DNA from: Lentibacillus populi
GTDB lineage: Bacteria; Bacillota; Bacilli; Bacillales; Amphibacillaceae
DNA: 39,588 nucleotides
Assembly: GCA_014642895.1 (NCBI GenBank)
Contig: BMJD01000040.1
Coordinates: forward strand, 1 to 39,588
Reading direction: 5' to 3'
The translations under genes were made by a program, and so were the position numbers. The notes beneath the pieces were generated by a model that saw only the letters and a list, made by a program, of their open reading frames with translations, was not told where the DNA came from and searched no databases. Position 1 is the stretch's first letter; every line of letters starts with the position of its first letter. Positions 1-8,337 of the stretch are shown one piece after another.

Positions 1-86
1 TTCCGCTTGCTTCCCGCGCTCGACTTGCATGTATTAGGCACGCCGCCAGCGTTCGTCCTGAGCCAAGATCAAACTCTCCAAAAAAG
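1..86 (-). rRNA. 16S ribosomal RNA, 5' end only
   Basis: The minus strand reads the conserved 16S start AGAGTTTGATCTTGGCTCAG, followed by the GGACGAACGCTGGCGGC block and the start of helix 6. The gene runs off the left edge, so only about 85 bases are present. The mature 5' end near 86 is placed by analogy with Bacillus 16S and could be off by a few bases. An rrn operon therefore continues leftward, and the tRNA array to the right lies upstream of it on the same strand. Confidence 0.97.
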
Positions 87-221
87 TTTGTATAAGACTA
101 ACACCAATTAATCTTATGAAATGTCTTAGCTTCAAAAATTGATTTCAGTGTCAAAAGCACTTCATCGGAATCTGACCTCCGGCTTCTGACTGCTGACATC
201 CGTTCACATACTGGTTGTTTT

Positions 222-240
222 GTTCAGTTTTCAAAGAGCA
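222..240 (-). promoter_or_regulatory. boxA-like antitermination/processing element of the rrn leader
   Basis: The minus strand reads TGCTCTTTGAAAACTGAAC in the leader between the rRNA promoter and 16S. This string is typical of Bacillus rRNA leaders, where it acts as a boxA-type antitermination signal and is part of the 16S processing region. The position, about 140 bases upstream of 16S, fits. Confidence 0.75.
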
Positions 241-272
241 AATTTAGCTGTGCGTTTAACAGCAACTTTATA

Positions 273-301
273 AGTATATCAGACCTTTTAATTAAAGTCA
301 A
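273..301 (-). promoter_or_regulatory. Sigma-A promoter of the rRNA operon
   Basis: On the minus strand TTGACT (296-301) and TATACT (273-278) are separated by exactly 17 bases, with an A/T-rich stretch upstream as in rRNA UP elements. It lies between tRNA-Ile and boxA, so 16S has its own start in addition to read-through from the tRNA array. Confidence 0.85.
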
Positions 302-325
302 TACTTTTTTGCTTTTTTAAGCAAA

Positions 326-399
<74 letters not shown>

Positions 400-410
400 A
401 ACATAAATTA

Positions 411-484
411 TGGAGCGGGTGAAGGGAATCGAACCCTCATCATCAGCTTGGAAGGCTGAGGTTTTACCACTAAACTACACCCGC
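411..484 (-). tRNA. tRNA-Gly (TCC)
   Basis: Cloverleaf starting GCGGGTGTAGTTTAGTGG, anticodon loop CTTCCAA with TCC, T-arm GGGTTCGATTCCC. The 3' CCA is encoded at 411-413. Confidence 0.97.
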
Positions 485-515
485 ACAGAAATGTGTTTTC
501 ATTTTACACTTACAC

Positions 516-592
516 TGGTCGGGAAGACAGGATTCGAACCTGCGACCCCATGGTCCCAAACCATGTGCTCTACCAAGCTGAGCTACTTCCCG
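516..592 (-). tRNA. tRNA-Pro (TGG)
   Basis: Cloverleaf starting CGGGAAGTAGCTCAGC, anticodon loop TTTGGGA with TGG, acceptor CGGGAAG paired with CTTCCCG. The 3' CCA is encoded at 516-518. Confidence 0.97.
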
Positions 593-599
593 TAAAATA

Positions 600-676
600 T
601 GGCGCGCCCGAGAGGAGTCGAACCCCTAACCTTTTGATCCGTAGTCAAACGCTCTATCCAATTGAGCTACGGGCGC
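600..676 (-). tRNA. tRNA-Arg (ACG)
   Basis: Cloverleaf starting GCGCCCGTAGCTC, anticodon loop CTACGGA with ACG (read as ICG after deamination). The 3' CCA is encoded at 600-602. Confidence 0.97.
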
Positions 677-735
677 TTTTTAAGCGAACTTTTTAATTTT
701 AGCATACACGGTTAAAAATTTCAAATGTTTATTGA

Positions 736-819
<84 letters not shown>

Positions 820-871
820 ATTTTAACAGAAAAAATAAACTGCCGTGTATCATCACAGCAATTTCATTCAG

Positions 872-955
872 TGCGGGTGAAGGGATTTGAACCCCCACGT
901 CCACAAAGGACACTAGACCCTGAATCTAGCGCGTCTGCCGTTCCGCCACACCCGC
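872..955 (-). tRNA. tRNA-Leu (CAG)
   Basis: Class II tRNA of 84 bases starting GCGGGTGTGGCGG, with a variable arm and anticodon loop TTCAGGG containing CAG. CCA is not encoded. It is adjacent and similar to the other tRNA-Leu, which suggests an old tandem duplication. Confidence 0.96.
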
Positions 956-970
956 GAAAGATAAGAAAGA

Positions 971-1043
971 TGAGCCATGGAGGATTCGAACCTCCGACCC
1001 TCTGATTAAAAGTCAGATGCTCTACCGACTGAGCTAATGGCTC
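971..1043 (-). tRNA. tRNA-Lys (TTT)
   Basis: 73-base cloverleaf starting GAGCCATTAGCTCAG, anticodon loop CTTTTAA with TTT. CCA is not encoded. Confidence 0.97.
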
Positions 1044-1108
1044 ATGTTTAAAAAAAGTTAATGTTTTCATCAAAACAATACAACTGCTTACTACAAAATA
1101 AAATATAA

Positions 1109-1180
1109 CTGGGCTACCAGGATTCGAACCTGGGAATGACGGGATCAAAACCCGCTGCCTTACCGCTTGGCTATAGCCCA
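1109..1180 (-). tRNA. tRNA-Gln (TTG)
   Basis: 72-base cloverleaf starting TGGGCTATAGCCAAG, anticodon loop TTTTGAT with TTG, discriminator G. CCA is not encoded. The weak U-A first pair is normal for tRNA-Gln. Confidence 0.96.
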
Positions 1181-1184
1181 AAGA

Positions 1185-1261
1185 TGGCGGTCCGGACGGG
1201 ACTCGAACCCGCGACCTCCTGCGTGACAGGCAGGCATTCTAACCAGCTGAACTACCGGACC
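1185..1261 (-). tRNA. tRNA-Asp (GTC)
   Basis: Cloverleaf starting GGTCCGGTAGTTCAGC, anticodon loop CTGTCAC with GTC. The 3' CCA is encoded at 1185-1187. Only three bases separate it from tRNA-Gln. Confidence 0.97.
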
Positions 1262-1293
1262 GAACCAAGTTAAAATATTCTATTCATGCAAGA

Positions 1294-1365
1294 TGACCCG
1301 TACGGGATTCGAACCCGTGTTACCGCCGTGAAAGGGCGGTGTCTTAACCACTTGACCAACGGGCC
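1294..1365 (-). tRNA. tRNA-Glu (TTC)
   Basis: 72-base cloverleaf starting GGCCCGTTGGTCAAG, anticodon loop CTTTCAC with TTC. The acceptor stem contains one G-T pair. CCA is not encoded. Confidence 0.96.
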
Positions 1366-1373
1366 ATAAAAAA

Positions 1374-1464
1374 TGGCGGAGAAGGAGGGATTTGAACCCT
1401 CGCGCCGCTTACACGACCTACACCCTTAGCAGGGGCGCCTCTTCAGCCACTTGAGTACTTCTCC
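1374..1464 (-). tRNA. tRNA-Ser (GCT)
   Basis: Class II tRNA of 91 bases starting GGAGAAGTACTCAAG, with a long variable arm and anticodon loop CTGCTAA containing GCT. The 3' CCA is encoded at 1374-1376. Confidence 0.96.
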
Positions 1465-1467
1465 ATA

Positions 1468-1542
1468 TGGCTCCACAGGTAGGATTCGAACCTACGACCG
1501 ATCGGTTAACAGCCGATTGCTCTACCACTGAGCTACTGTGGA
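1468..1542 (-). tRNA. tRNA-Asn (GTT)
   Basis: 75-base cloverleaf starting TCCACAGTAGCTCAG, anticodon loop CTGTTAA with GTT, and CCA encoded at 1468-1470. It is the first gene of the array, as in B. subtilis trnS (Asn-Ser-Glu-...), which also follows ydcK. Confidence 0.97.
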
Positions 1543-1752
1543 ATAATCAGATAACATTCGTATTATAAACAAATTAAACTTATCGCAATTCATTTTTTCA
1601 CATTCCAATATGCGTTTTTAATTCATCATAAAACCACATATCAAGACTCACAAATAAGGCGATGAAGTCTAACTGGGTATGTATATCATAGCAGTTAATC
1701 AATCATCCATTATTAATGTCTCTTTTTAGTCGGCAAACATGCGACGAAGAAC

Positions 1753-1781
1753 ATAATATAACATTTTCATTTATTTGTCAA
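1753..1781 (-). promoter_or_regulatory. Sigma-A promoter of the tRNA array
   Basis: On the minus strand a perfect TTGACA (1776-1781) is followed after 17 bases by TATTAT (1753-1758). It is the only strong promoter found above tRNA-Asn and would give a leader of about 200 bases. The rest of 1543-1910 is AT-rich with no gene that I can support. Confidence 0.8.
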
Positions 1782-1913
1782 TCATTTTTACTCTAATCTG
1801 TAAAGAAAAAAGTAATATTTATTCAAGGCTTATTTAATTTAACACGGCAGGCATATTTCGTCAAGGTTTGCATAGCTTTTTTGACAAAAATGTATGCTTA
1901 AGCAGCTCATATT

Positions 1914-2036
1914 ACGTGTTCAAAAAGCCGCCTAATCAGGTCCTGAAGGTCGAGGTCGACTCCCAAGTACCAGGCTTGCCGGTAAAGCGTGCCGGTTTTA
2001 GTCGTCCTTCCAAACCGAGCACTTTCGCTTTTGTTC
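1914..2036. repeat. End of an inverted-repeat-type element (GTGTTCAAA terminus)
   Basis: The segment opens with ACGTGTTCAAAAAG, which resembles the termini of the element at 20161-20440 (GCGTGTTCAAAG). No matching opposite terminus follows. At 2037 the sequence joins directly to the interspersed repeat that ends at 2246. A 62-codon open frame across it is explained by the repeat and is not called. I read this as one module of a chimeric repeat; that is an inference from shared ends only. Confidence 0.45.
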
Positions 2037-2246
2037 TCGTCTAGGAAATTATAAAATTTTGCGGCTGTGGATAACTTAATAACCGGATAAGCCACGTCCG
2101 GCTCCAGCGCCCAGCGGCTAGTGTGCTTCCTTCACCTCCGTACGATAAGTCAACATCGACTCCCTCCGGTCGTCGTGTTTCCTTTATCTCCTACGGCTCA
2201 GTCCAGCACATACGCCGCTAACCGGGCGCTTCCGCCTTTGTTCCTC
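2037..2246. repeat. Interspersed structured repeat, copy 1
   Basis: The first 87 bases (2037-2123) are identical to 30124-30210. The following part (about 2089-2246) matches the reverse complement of 17474-17672 along its length with scattered changes. Arms 2106-2112/2224-2230 (AGCGCCC/GGGCGCT), 2113-2118/2214-2219 (AGCGGC/GCCGCT) and 2122-2127/2205-2210 (TGTGCT/AGCACA) can form one long hairpin. The copy at 17474 keeps these pairings with different bases. It is intergenic between the tRNA array and the SprT-like gene, and I see no protein in it. Confidence 0.85.
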
Positions 2247-2343
2247 AGGACGTGCTGACCTCTGTTGTTGACTATTGTCGTAGGGGGTCTTAACAGAAAA
2301 ACCCTTACTACTAACTCTATCATTTTGTGACTTTTTGAACATC

Positions 2344-2805
2344 CTATTTTAGTTTCTCTTCCAAAAGTTTTCCCCTGCATTTTCCACACCTGTATTTATT
2401 CACATCCATTTTGCGTAACCGCCGATAAACATGTCCACATTCCTGACATTCATAAAGATATTTAAATGCTCGCTTTGACGACGGCAGCGGGTTGCAATGC
2501 CTTGGGGATCCAGTCTCTTTTAATAACCTTTTGAATGATTCATCCCCATGCTTATATCCTTTTCCTTCTATATGAAGATGATAATGACATAGTTCGTGCT
2601 TAATAATCCCAATAAATTCATCCATATCCAGCTCAATCAAGTACTTCGGATTTAATTCAATCGTTTTCTTCACAGGTATATATCTTCCGCCAGTTGTTCT
2701 CAATCTGCTGTTAAATTGAACATGATCGGTAAATGGTTTATGAAAAAACTCAATAGACAGGTTATTAACCAAGTTGTAAAGTTCCTTTTTATTTAACACG
2801 TTCAT
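2344..2805 (-). CDS. ydcK: SprT-like zinc metalloprotein (YdcK type)
   Basis: 153 residues. An HELCHYH zinc-protease motif lies near residue 90, with a treble-clef/zinc-ribbon pattern of two Cys pairs (CQECG and CGKC) near the C terminus, the architecture of the SprT family. SprT-type proteins are cytosolic and related to the SPRTN protease, but no substrate is established in Bacillus. The ATG at 2805 follows AAGGATG at a normal distance. It lies between the catalase and the tRNA array, where B. subtilis has ydcK, which supports the call. A 12-base inverted repeat flanks its promoter and covers its ribosome binding site (see 2809-2864). No clear terminator follows; the region to 2246 has only short weak stems. 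Confidence 0.88.
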   Translation of the reverse strand: MNVLNKKELYNLVNNLSIEFFHKPFTDHVQFNSRLRTTGGRYIPVKKTIELNPKYLIELDMDEFIGIIKHELCHYHLHIEGKGYKHGDESFKRLLKETGSPRHCNPLPSSKRAFKYLYECQECGHVYRRLRKMDVNKYRCGKCRGKLLEEKLK

Positions 2806-2808
2806 TTT

Positions 2809-2873
2809 CTTACATCCTTATTCATTAATTTCTTCATTTTATCATATATAACTAAGGATGTAAGCTTAGCCAA
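2809..2873 (-). promoter_or_regulatory. ydcK promoter with a perfect 12-bp inverted repeat
   Basis: The minus strand has TTGGCT (2868-2873), 17 bases, TATATA (2845-2850); an overlapping TG-A-TAAAAT (2837-2845) is an alternative -10. CTTACATCCTTA (2809-2820), which contains the gene's ribosome binding site, is the exact inverse of TAAGGATGTAAG (2853-2864) in the promoter spacer. The arm centres are 44 bp apart, about four helical turns, as in operator pairs. No regulator is recognised. Confidence 0.5.
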
Positions 2874-2907
2874 AGAGTCAGTTATTTAAAATAAATATAA
2901 TTAAACA

Positions 2908-2943
2908 TTGATTTTTATTAGATTTATATTATAATTATTTATA
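2908..2943 (+). promoter_or_regulatory. Catalase promoter with a PerR/Fur-like box
   Basis: TTGATT (2908-2913), 16 bases, TATAAT (2930-2935) form a good sigma-A promoter. TTATAATTATTTATA at 2929-2943 overlaps the -10 and matches 12 of 15 positions of the PerR consensus TTATAATNATTATAA. Bacillus katA is repressed by PerR and induced by peroxide, so the location is what is expected. PerR control is an inference. Confidence 0.65.
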
Positions 2944-2967
2944 GACTAATCAAAGGAGAGGTGTTTT

Positions 2968-4431
2968 ATGAGTGAAAAGCGTAATACATTAACTACTGGA
3001 GCTGGAATTCCTGTAGGCGACAACCAAAACTCCATTACTGCCGGGCATAATGGACCTACACTAATTCAGGATTATCATCTGTTGGAAAAGCTAGCACATT
3101 TTGATAGAGAGCGGATTCCTGAGCGTGTTGTACATGCAAAAGGCGCAGGTGCTTTTGGCTATTTTGAAGTTACAAACGATGAGATTTCCAAATATACAAA
3201 AGCCGACTTTCTAAGTGAGAAAGGGAAGCGTACAGAAATGTTTGCCCGGTTCTCAACTGTTGCAGGCGAACTGGGATCATCTGATACCGTTCGCGACCCG
3301 CGCGGCTTTGCATTAAAGTTCTATACAGAAGAAGGAAACTATGATTTAGTTGGTAATAATACACCGATCTTCTTCATTCGCGATGCGATTAAATTTCCTG
3401 ATTTCATCCATACACAAAAACGCAACCCACGTACGGGATTAAAAGATCCGAATATGGTTTGGGATTTCTGGTCATTATCACCGGAATCATTGCATCAAAT
3501 TACTTATTTACATGGAGACCGGGGTATCCCGGCAACATTACGTCATATGAATGGATATGGCAGTCATACGTATAAATGGGTGAATGACCAAGGGGAAGCT
3601 TTCTGGGTAAAATATCATTTCATCAGTGACCAAGGTGTTAAAGGTATGGATGTTAATGTAGCAGACAAGCTTGCTGGGGAAAATCCTGATTATCATAGAG
3701 AAGATCTTTACAATGCAATTGAGAATAATGATTTCCCTTCATGGACATTATACGTACAAATCATTCCGTACGAAGATTATAAAACGTACAAATGGGATCT
3801 GTTTGATGTAACGAAAACCGTTTCCCAGAAGGATTATCCACGGATTGAAGTAGGAAAAATGGTATTAAACCGTAATCCGGAAAATCATTTTGCAGATGTT
3901 GAGCAGGCTGCATTCACACCAGGTAATTTCGTCCCTGGAATTGAAGCATCACCAGATAAAATGCTGCAAGGACGGATTTTCAGTTATGCTGATACACAAC
4001 GCTATCGTCTTGGTGTTAACCATCAGCAAATTCCAGTGAACCGTTCGAAAGCGGATGTTAACAACTACCAACGTGACGGTTACATGCGTGTAGACGGTAA
4101 CGGTGGCAGTACTCCAAACTATGAACCAAACAGCTTAAATGGACCGAAAGAGGATCCGGCAACGAAAATCAGTCCTTTTGAAATGCAGGGTGTCGCGGAT
4201 AGTGTTGCCTATGATTCAGAAGATCACTACACACAACCTGGTGATCTGTATCGATTAATGAGCGCCGATGAAAAAACACGTCTTATTGAAAATTTCGTTG
4301 AACACATGAAGCCTGTTGAGAAAGACGAAATCAAATTACGTCAAATTGAACATTTCTATAAAGCAGATCCAGATTGGGGAGAAAGAATCGCGGCCGGTTT
4401 AGGATTATCTGTTCCTGAAGGCGTAAAGTAG
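2968..4431 (+). CDS. katA: Catalase (vegetative, monofunctional heme catalase)
   Basis: 487 residues, the usual length of small-subunit clade 3 catalases; B. subtilis KatA is 483. It converts hydrogen peroxide to water and oxygen in the cytosol. The distal histidine is His56 in [12 protein letters not shown], the partner asparagine is Asn130 in [10 protein letters not shown], and the proximal heme ligand is Tyr340 in [12 protein letters not shown]. All are intact. The ATG follows AAAGGAGAGG. It is a single-gene unit on the plus strand, with a PerR-like box at its promoter and a strong hairpin terminator at 4471-4507. It sits between tex and ydcK, which are neighbours in B. subtilis, so it looks like a lineage-specific insertion or relocation. 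Base composition is not obviously foreign. Confidence 0.97.
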   Translation: MSEKRNTLTTGAGIPVGDNQNSITAGHNGPTLIQDYHLLEKLAHFDRERIPERVVHAKGAGAFGYFEVTNDEISKYTKADFLSEKGKRTEMFARFSTVAGELGSSDTVRDPRGFALKFYTEEGNYDLVGNNTPIFFIRDAIKFPDFIHTQKRNPRTGLKDPNMVWDFWSLSPESLHQITYLHGDRGIPATLRHMNGYGSHTYKWVNDQGEAFWVKYHFISDQGVKGMDVNVADKLAGENPDYHREDLYNAIENNDFPSWTLYVQIIPYEDYKTYKWDLFDVTKTVSQKDYPRIEVGKMVLNRNPENHFADVEQAAFTPGNFVPGIEASPDKMLQGRIFSYADTQRYRLGVNHQQIPVNRSKADVNNYQRDGYMRVDGNGGSTPNYEPNSLNGPKEDPATKISPFEMQGVADSVAYDSEDHYTQPGDLYRLMSADEKTRLIENFVEHMKPVEKDEIKLRQIEHFYKADPDWGERIAAGLGLSVPEGVK

Positions 4432-4470
4432 CGCGACACGAGAATTCGCGCGATACTTCTAGAAATGAGA

Positions 4471-4507
4471 AAAAGGGTCGCTCCATATATGGGGAACGGC
4501 CCTTTTT
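4471..4507. terminator. Bidirectional terminator between katA and tex
   Basis: AAAAGGG...CTCC ATATAT GGGG...CCCTTTTTT forms a long imperfect hairpin with T-runs on both strands. It lies about 40 bases after the katA stop and about 46 bases after the tex stop on the other strand, so it can serve both convergent genes. Confidence 0.85.
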
Positions 4508-4552
4508 TCTATAAAAAATTATCGGCAGCAAAATAAGTATTTAAATCAAGTA

Positions 4553-6724
4553 CTATTTTTTATTTTCCACCATCGATAATGCGATTCTGCCCTTTTTCGT
4601 ATCAACTTGCTCCACCCAAACGGTTACAACATCCCCAACTGCAGCAATATCCATCGGGTGTTTTACAAACTGATTGGACATTTTCGAAATATGGACAAGC
4701 CCGTCTTGTTTTACACCAATATCAACGAAAACACCGAAGTCAACAACATTTCGCACTGTCCCCTGCATTTCCATTCCTGGCTGCAAGTCTTCCATTGACA
4801 ATACGTTTTGTTTCAATAAAGGTTTCGGTAAGTCATCACGCGGGTCACGTTCAGGACGGCTTAATGCACGCATGATATCAATTAGCGTTGGTTCGCCAAT
4901 ACCAAGTTTTTCTGCGATTTCTCTTTTATTTAGTGATTTTAATTTATCCTGTAAGGTGCCTGAACCAATATCTGTTAATTGGCAGTCAAGCATGTTTAAT
5001 AGCCCCGTTACTTGTGGATATGTTTCCGGATGGATTGGGGTCCGGTCCAACGGATTATCTCCATCAATAATTCTCAGAAATCCGATCGCCTGTTCATACG
5101 TTTTCGCGCCTAACCGCGGTATCTTTTGCAGCTGCTTTCGATTTGTAAATTTCCCCTCATCATTACGTTTTTTCACAATGTTGTTTGCCACTGTTTTACT
5201 CAAACCTGAGACATATTGCAATAATGAAGTAGATGCTGTATTTACATTTACCCCAACTTGGTTAACTGCTGTTTCTACAACGAATGTCAGCGATTCGTTC
5301 AATGATTTTTGACTAACATCGTGCTGATATTGTCCAACGCCGATTGACTTTGGATCAATTTTGACAAGTTCGGCAAGCGGATCCTGCACTCGCCTGGCAA
5401 TGGAAGCCGCACTTCTTTCCTCTACTTGTAAATCGGGAAATTCCTCACGTGCCAGTTTCGAAGCAGAATATACACTAGCCCCAGCCTCATTTACGATGAT
5501 ATACGGAACATCGAGTTTATGTTTTCCAATTATGTCAGCAATAAATTGTTCCGTTTCACGAGATGCAGTACCATTTCCAATGGCAATCAGCTCAACGTTA
5601 TATGTTTTAATTAATTCCATCACAATTTTCTCTGCACCCACTATGTCATGCTTGGGAGCAGTTGGATACATCACACCAACGGAATGAACCTTTCCAGTCT
5701 CATCAACTACCGCAAGTTTACAACCGGTCCTGAAAGCCGGGTCAACACCAAGCACAGTTTTTCCTTTTAAAGGAGGCTGTAACAGTAAGTTCTTCAGGTT
5801 TTTCGAAAAAACATCGATTGCTTGCTCTTCCGCCTTTTCCGTTAGGCTATTTCTAATGTCTCGTTCAATCGATGGTTGAATTAAGCGTTTATAGCCGTCA
5901 TCGATCGCTGCTTGTAAAATGTCTGAAACAGTCTGATTATCCGAGGATTTGACAACTTTTTTTCGTAAAAATTCAACAATCCGCTCGATCGGTGGCTCGA
6001 TAGTTACTTTTAACACGCCTTCTTTCTCCCCGCGATTCAAGGCAAGAATTCGGTGGGAAACGAGAGAGCGAACGGCTTCGTTAAATTCGTAATACATTTC
6101 ATAAACACCTTTTTCATCCAGCTCGGCTGCTTTCACCTCTGAACGAATGGCACCCTTTTTGTATGTTTCATCACGGATATAATCACGGAATTCAGGGTCG
6201 TCCGAAATCCATTCAGCAATAATATCATTGATGCCGCTTAATACATCTTCTACTGTATGTAATTCATGTTCTTCCGAAAAATATTTTTCCGCTTCTGCCT
6301 GTATATTAATATTTTCCTGCTTCCATACTAATTTGGCTAATGGCTCTAGTCCCTTTTCTTTAGCGATGGTCGCTTTTGTGCGGCGTTTTTGTTTGTATGG
6401 CCGGTATAAATCTTCTACTCGCTGTAATTGGGTTGCATCAGTTATATCGCGCTTAAGCTCTTCCGTTAATTTTCCCTGTTCATCAATTAAACGGATGACT
6501 TCTTGTTTTCGTTCAGCCAGGTTTACGGCATAATGCCATTTGTCCTGGATTAATTTAATTTGTACCTCGTCAAGTCCGCCAGTTACTTCTTTACGGTAAC
6601 GCGCAATAAATGGTACCGTATTTCCTTCATCCATTAAAGCTATAACTTTATTAACAGTACTTGTTTTGACCTGGGCCTCTTTTGCCACCCAGCTGCTAAG
6701 ATTTTGTTCTAATTCAACGGCCAC
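4553..6724 (-). CDS. tex: Tex-family RNA-binding transcription accessory protein (S1 domain)
   Basis: 723 residues, the standard length for Tex (B. subtilis YdcI). The order is an N-terminal helical region, an RNase H-like YqgF fold beginning near VLGVDPAFRTGCKLAVVD (about residue 325), helix-hairpin-helix repeats (about 490-560), and a C-terminal S1 RNA-binding domain (GMEMQGTVRNVVDFGVFVDIG, about 650-720). Tex is a conserved cytosolic nucleic-acid-binding protein linked to transcription and virulence-gene expression; its exact function is unsettled. The start is GTG at 6724, seven bases after GGAGG. It follows rsbX, which has its own terminator, so it is probably transcribed from its own promoter; an extended -10 (TGGTAAAAT) lies just upstream. 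Confidence 0.95.
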   Translation of the reverse strand: MAVELEQNLSSWVAKEAQVKTSTVNKVIALMDEGNTVPFIARYRKEVTGGLDEVQIKLIQDKWHYAVNLAERKQEVIRLIDEQGKLTEELKRDITDATQLQRVEDLYRPYKQKRRTKATIAKEKGLEPLAKLVWKQENINIQAEAEKYFSEEHELHTVEDVLSGINDIIAEWISDDPEFRDYIRDETYKKGAIRSEVKAAELDEKGVYEMYYEFNEAVRSLVSHRILALNRGEKEGVLKVTIEPPIERIVEFLRKKVVKSSDNQTVSDILQAAIDDGYKRLIQPSIERDIRNSLTEKAEEQAIDVFSKNLKNLLLQPPLKGKTVLGVDPAFRTGCKLAVVDETGKVHSVGVMYPTAPKHDIVGAEKIVMELIKTYNVELIAIGNGTASRETEQFIADIIGKHKLDVPYIIVNEAGASVYSASKLAREEFPDLQVEERSAASIARRVQDPLAELVKIDPKSIGVGQYQHDVSQKSLNESLTFVVETAVNQVGVNVNTASTSLLQYVSGLSKTVANNIVKKRNDEGKFTNRKQLQKIPRLGAKTYEQAIGFLRIIDGDNPLDRTPIHPETYPQVTGLLNMLDCQLTDIGSGTLQDKLKSLNKREIAEKLGIGEPTLIDIMRALSRPERDPRDDLPKPLLKQNVLSMEDLQPGMEMQGTVRNVVDFGVFVDIGVKQDGLVHISKMSNQFVKHPMDIAAVGDVVTVWVEQVDTKKGRIALSMVENKK

Positions 6725-6883
6725 TGCGTTTCCTCCTTTTCGTACACCTTTATTTTACCAAAATATATTTCGTATTCCTAATCCAAGTTGTCTCCTTACC
6801 ATTGTTTCTGCTTGAGGTTTTGTCTTCTCATTGAGGTCCCTATCTCACGGATACACCCACGTTTAATCTGCCAAAAAAATATG

Positions 6884-6905
6884 GCCGTCAGTTTTTCCTG
6901 ACCGC
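6884..6905 (-). terminator. Terminator after rsbX
   Basis: On the minus strand GCGGTCAG and CTGACGGC pair at seven of eight positions around a GAAAAA loop, followed by CATATTTTTTT. It would close the sigB operon and separate it from tex. The rest of the 6725-6949 gap contains only the tex leader. Confidence 0.7.
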
Positions 6906-6949
6906 CGTCGTTATCCATCCAGCACAACATTACAAAAAAGCACCCTTTT

Positions 6950-7549
6950 TCACCCTTCATAGCGTATTGCAATTAATGTTGTATCATCGTTTTGTGATTC
7001 ACTGTGCAGATGGGCATATGTGTTTGTTATATCGTTCACATCCCTGTTCAGGATAAACTTTTGTGACAGATCTGCATCGGTTACACCGTCAGAGAACATG
7101 AGGAAAATCATATGTGGCTCCAGTTTATCCGTGATCACTTTAAATGTTCTGTGGTAGCCTGCCAAGTAACCGGAATTGGGGATATTACGCTTCCTTTTTC
7201 CATCTCTCGTTATCGTCAAGACACCAATATTTCCGATGGAAGAAAAAGAATACTGCCCCGATAAAAAAGTCAACTTTAATATCCCTAAAACAACCCCACG
7301 TTTACGAAATAGCTGTTCATTGCACTGTTTAACGATGTGTTCCACCGTTGCATGAATATTGTTTTTAATAATATCGATCACAATTTGCGAGGACTCTTTT
7401 GCAAATTCTCCACTGCCTAATCCATCAGCTATTGCACAAACAAATTCATTCTCGGTCTCGATATAATAATAGCTGTCACCGCAATGGAAATTTCCCTTTT
7501 TTGCTCTTTGATAGACCGCTACCTCTACCCTGTTTTCTTTTGTGCTCAA
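6950..7549 (-). CDS. rsbX: RsbX, PP2C-type phosphatase of the stressosome
   Basis: 199 residues, as in B. subtilis RsbX. The PP2C metal-binding elements are visible (CGDSYYY near residue 24, IADGLGSGE near 38, and MFSDGVTD near 153). RsbX removes phosphate from RsbS and RsbR and so resets the stressosome after stress. The start is TTG at 7549, seven bases after ACGGAGG. The TTG overlaps the sigB stop by four bases (TTGA), so the two are translationally coupled. It is the last gene of the operon, followed by the hairpin at 6884-6905. Confidence 0.93.
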   Translation of the reverse strand: MSTKENRVEVAVYQRAKKGNFHCGDSYYYIETENEFVCAIADGLGSGEFAKESSQIVIDIIKNNIHATVEHIVKQCNEQLFRKRGVVLGILKLTFLSGQYSFSSIGNIGVLTITRDGKRKRNIPNSGYLAGYHRTFKVITDKLEPHMIFLMFSDGVTDADLSQKFILNRDVNDITNTYAHLHSESQNDDTTLIAIRYEG

Positions 7550-8337
7550 TCCAATACCTCCGTACTATCGGATTGGATAGCTTCCCGGAGTTTGCGTAAA
7601 GCGCGTCGTTGTAATCTGGAAACGTGCATTTGCGAGATTCCCAGCAGCTCACCGGTTTCCTTTTGGCTTCTGTTCTCAAAATAGGTGTACTGCAAAATTT
7701 GCTGTTCCCGTTCCGATAGGATAGGCAGAACTTTTTCCAAAAGCATACGCTGGTCAGCACCTTCGTATGCCTTGTCATCGTTTCCCACCAAGTCCAGAAT
7801 AGCAACTTTACTGCCATCCGAATCTGCTTCAATTTCACGGTCTACCGATAAGGCTTTGTAACTTTTACCCATTTCCATCGTTTCCAGCACATCTTCTTCT
7901 GCCACATTCAGGTAATTGGCAATTTGTGTCACTGTTGGTGATTTCTGGTTTGATGTTGTCAACTCGTCTACCGCTTTCTTTATCTTGGGGCCAAGCTCTT
8001 TGATTCGTCTCGGTACATGAACACTCCATGTTTTATCACGAATGAATCGTTTAATCTCCCCGATAATTGTTGGGATTGCAAAAGATTCAAAGGATTTACC
8101 AAATGTTGCATCATATCGCTTGACTGCAGCTAACAGTCCAATCATACCGACCTGGACCAAATCCTCATGAATACCACTATTTTTGGAATACTTTCGGGCA
8201 ATGGATTCCACAAGATCTTTGTAGGTTAGCACTATTTTCTCTTGTATCGCTTCATCAGCTGGCTCGTCCTGCAAGTGTTTGATCCATTGGTAAACCTCGT
8301 CTCTCCCTTTATTGTGTGGTTGAGATTTGGTCGTCAT
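7546..8337 (-). CDS. sigB: RNA polymerase sigma-B, general stress sigma factor
   Basis: 263 residues from the ATG at 8337; a TTG one codon upstream is possible but sits too close to the GAGGTGG ribosome binding site. Regions 2, 3 and 4 are complete. The 2.4-3.0 block SFAIPTIIGEIKRFIRDK and the TWSVHVPRRIKELGP stretch are characteristic of SigB, and the C terminus carries the helix-turn-helix ETGELLGISQMHVSRLQR. Sigma-B directs the general stress regulon and is held by RsbW when unstressed. The gene overlaps the end of rsbW by 29 bases and rsbX by four. Two promoters of its type occur in this window, at 9164-9189 and 24314-24338. Confidence 0.97.
   Translation of the reverse strand: MTTKSQPHNKGRDEVYQWIKHLQDEPADEAIQEKIVLTYKDLVESIARKYSKNSGIHEDLVQVGMIGLLAAVKRYDATFGKSFESFAIPTIIGEIKRFIRDKTWSVHVPRRIKELGPKIKKAVDELTTSNQKSPTVTQIANYLNVAEEDVLETMEMGKSYKALSVDREIEADSDGSKVAILDLVGNDDKAYEGADQRMLLEKVLPILSEREQQILQYTYFENRSQKETGELLGISQMHVSRLQRRALRKLREAIQSDSTEVLD

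Noticed and set aside
304-325. Terminator between tRNA-Ile and 16S
   Set aside because: The small TTTGCTT/AAGCAAA stem on the minus strand is followed by A and G, not T, so it should not stop transcription before the rRNA.
1907-2095. 62-codon frame on minus
   Set aside because: It lies over two joined repeat modules, the second of which recurs exactly at 30124-30210 without this frame being kept, and it has no ribosome binding site.
4674-5312. 212-codon frame opposite tex
   Set aside because: It is a shadow of the tex frame with Ser/Phe-rich composition and no promoter or ribosome binding site.
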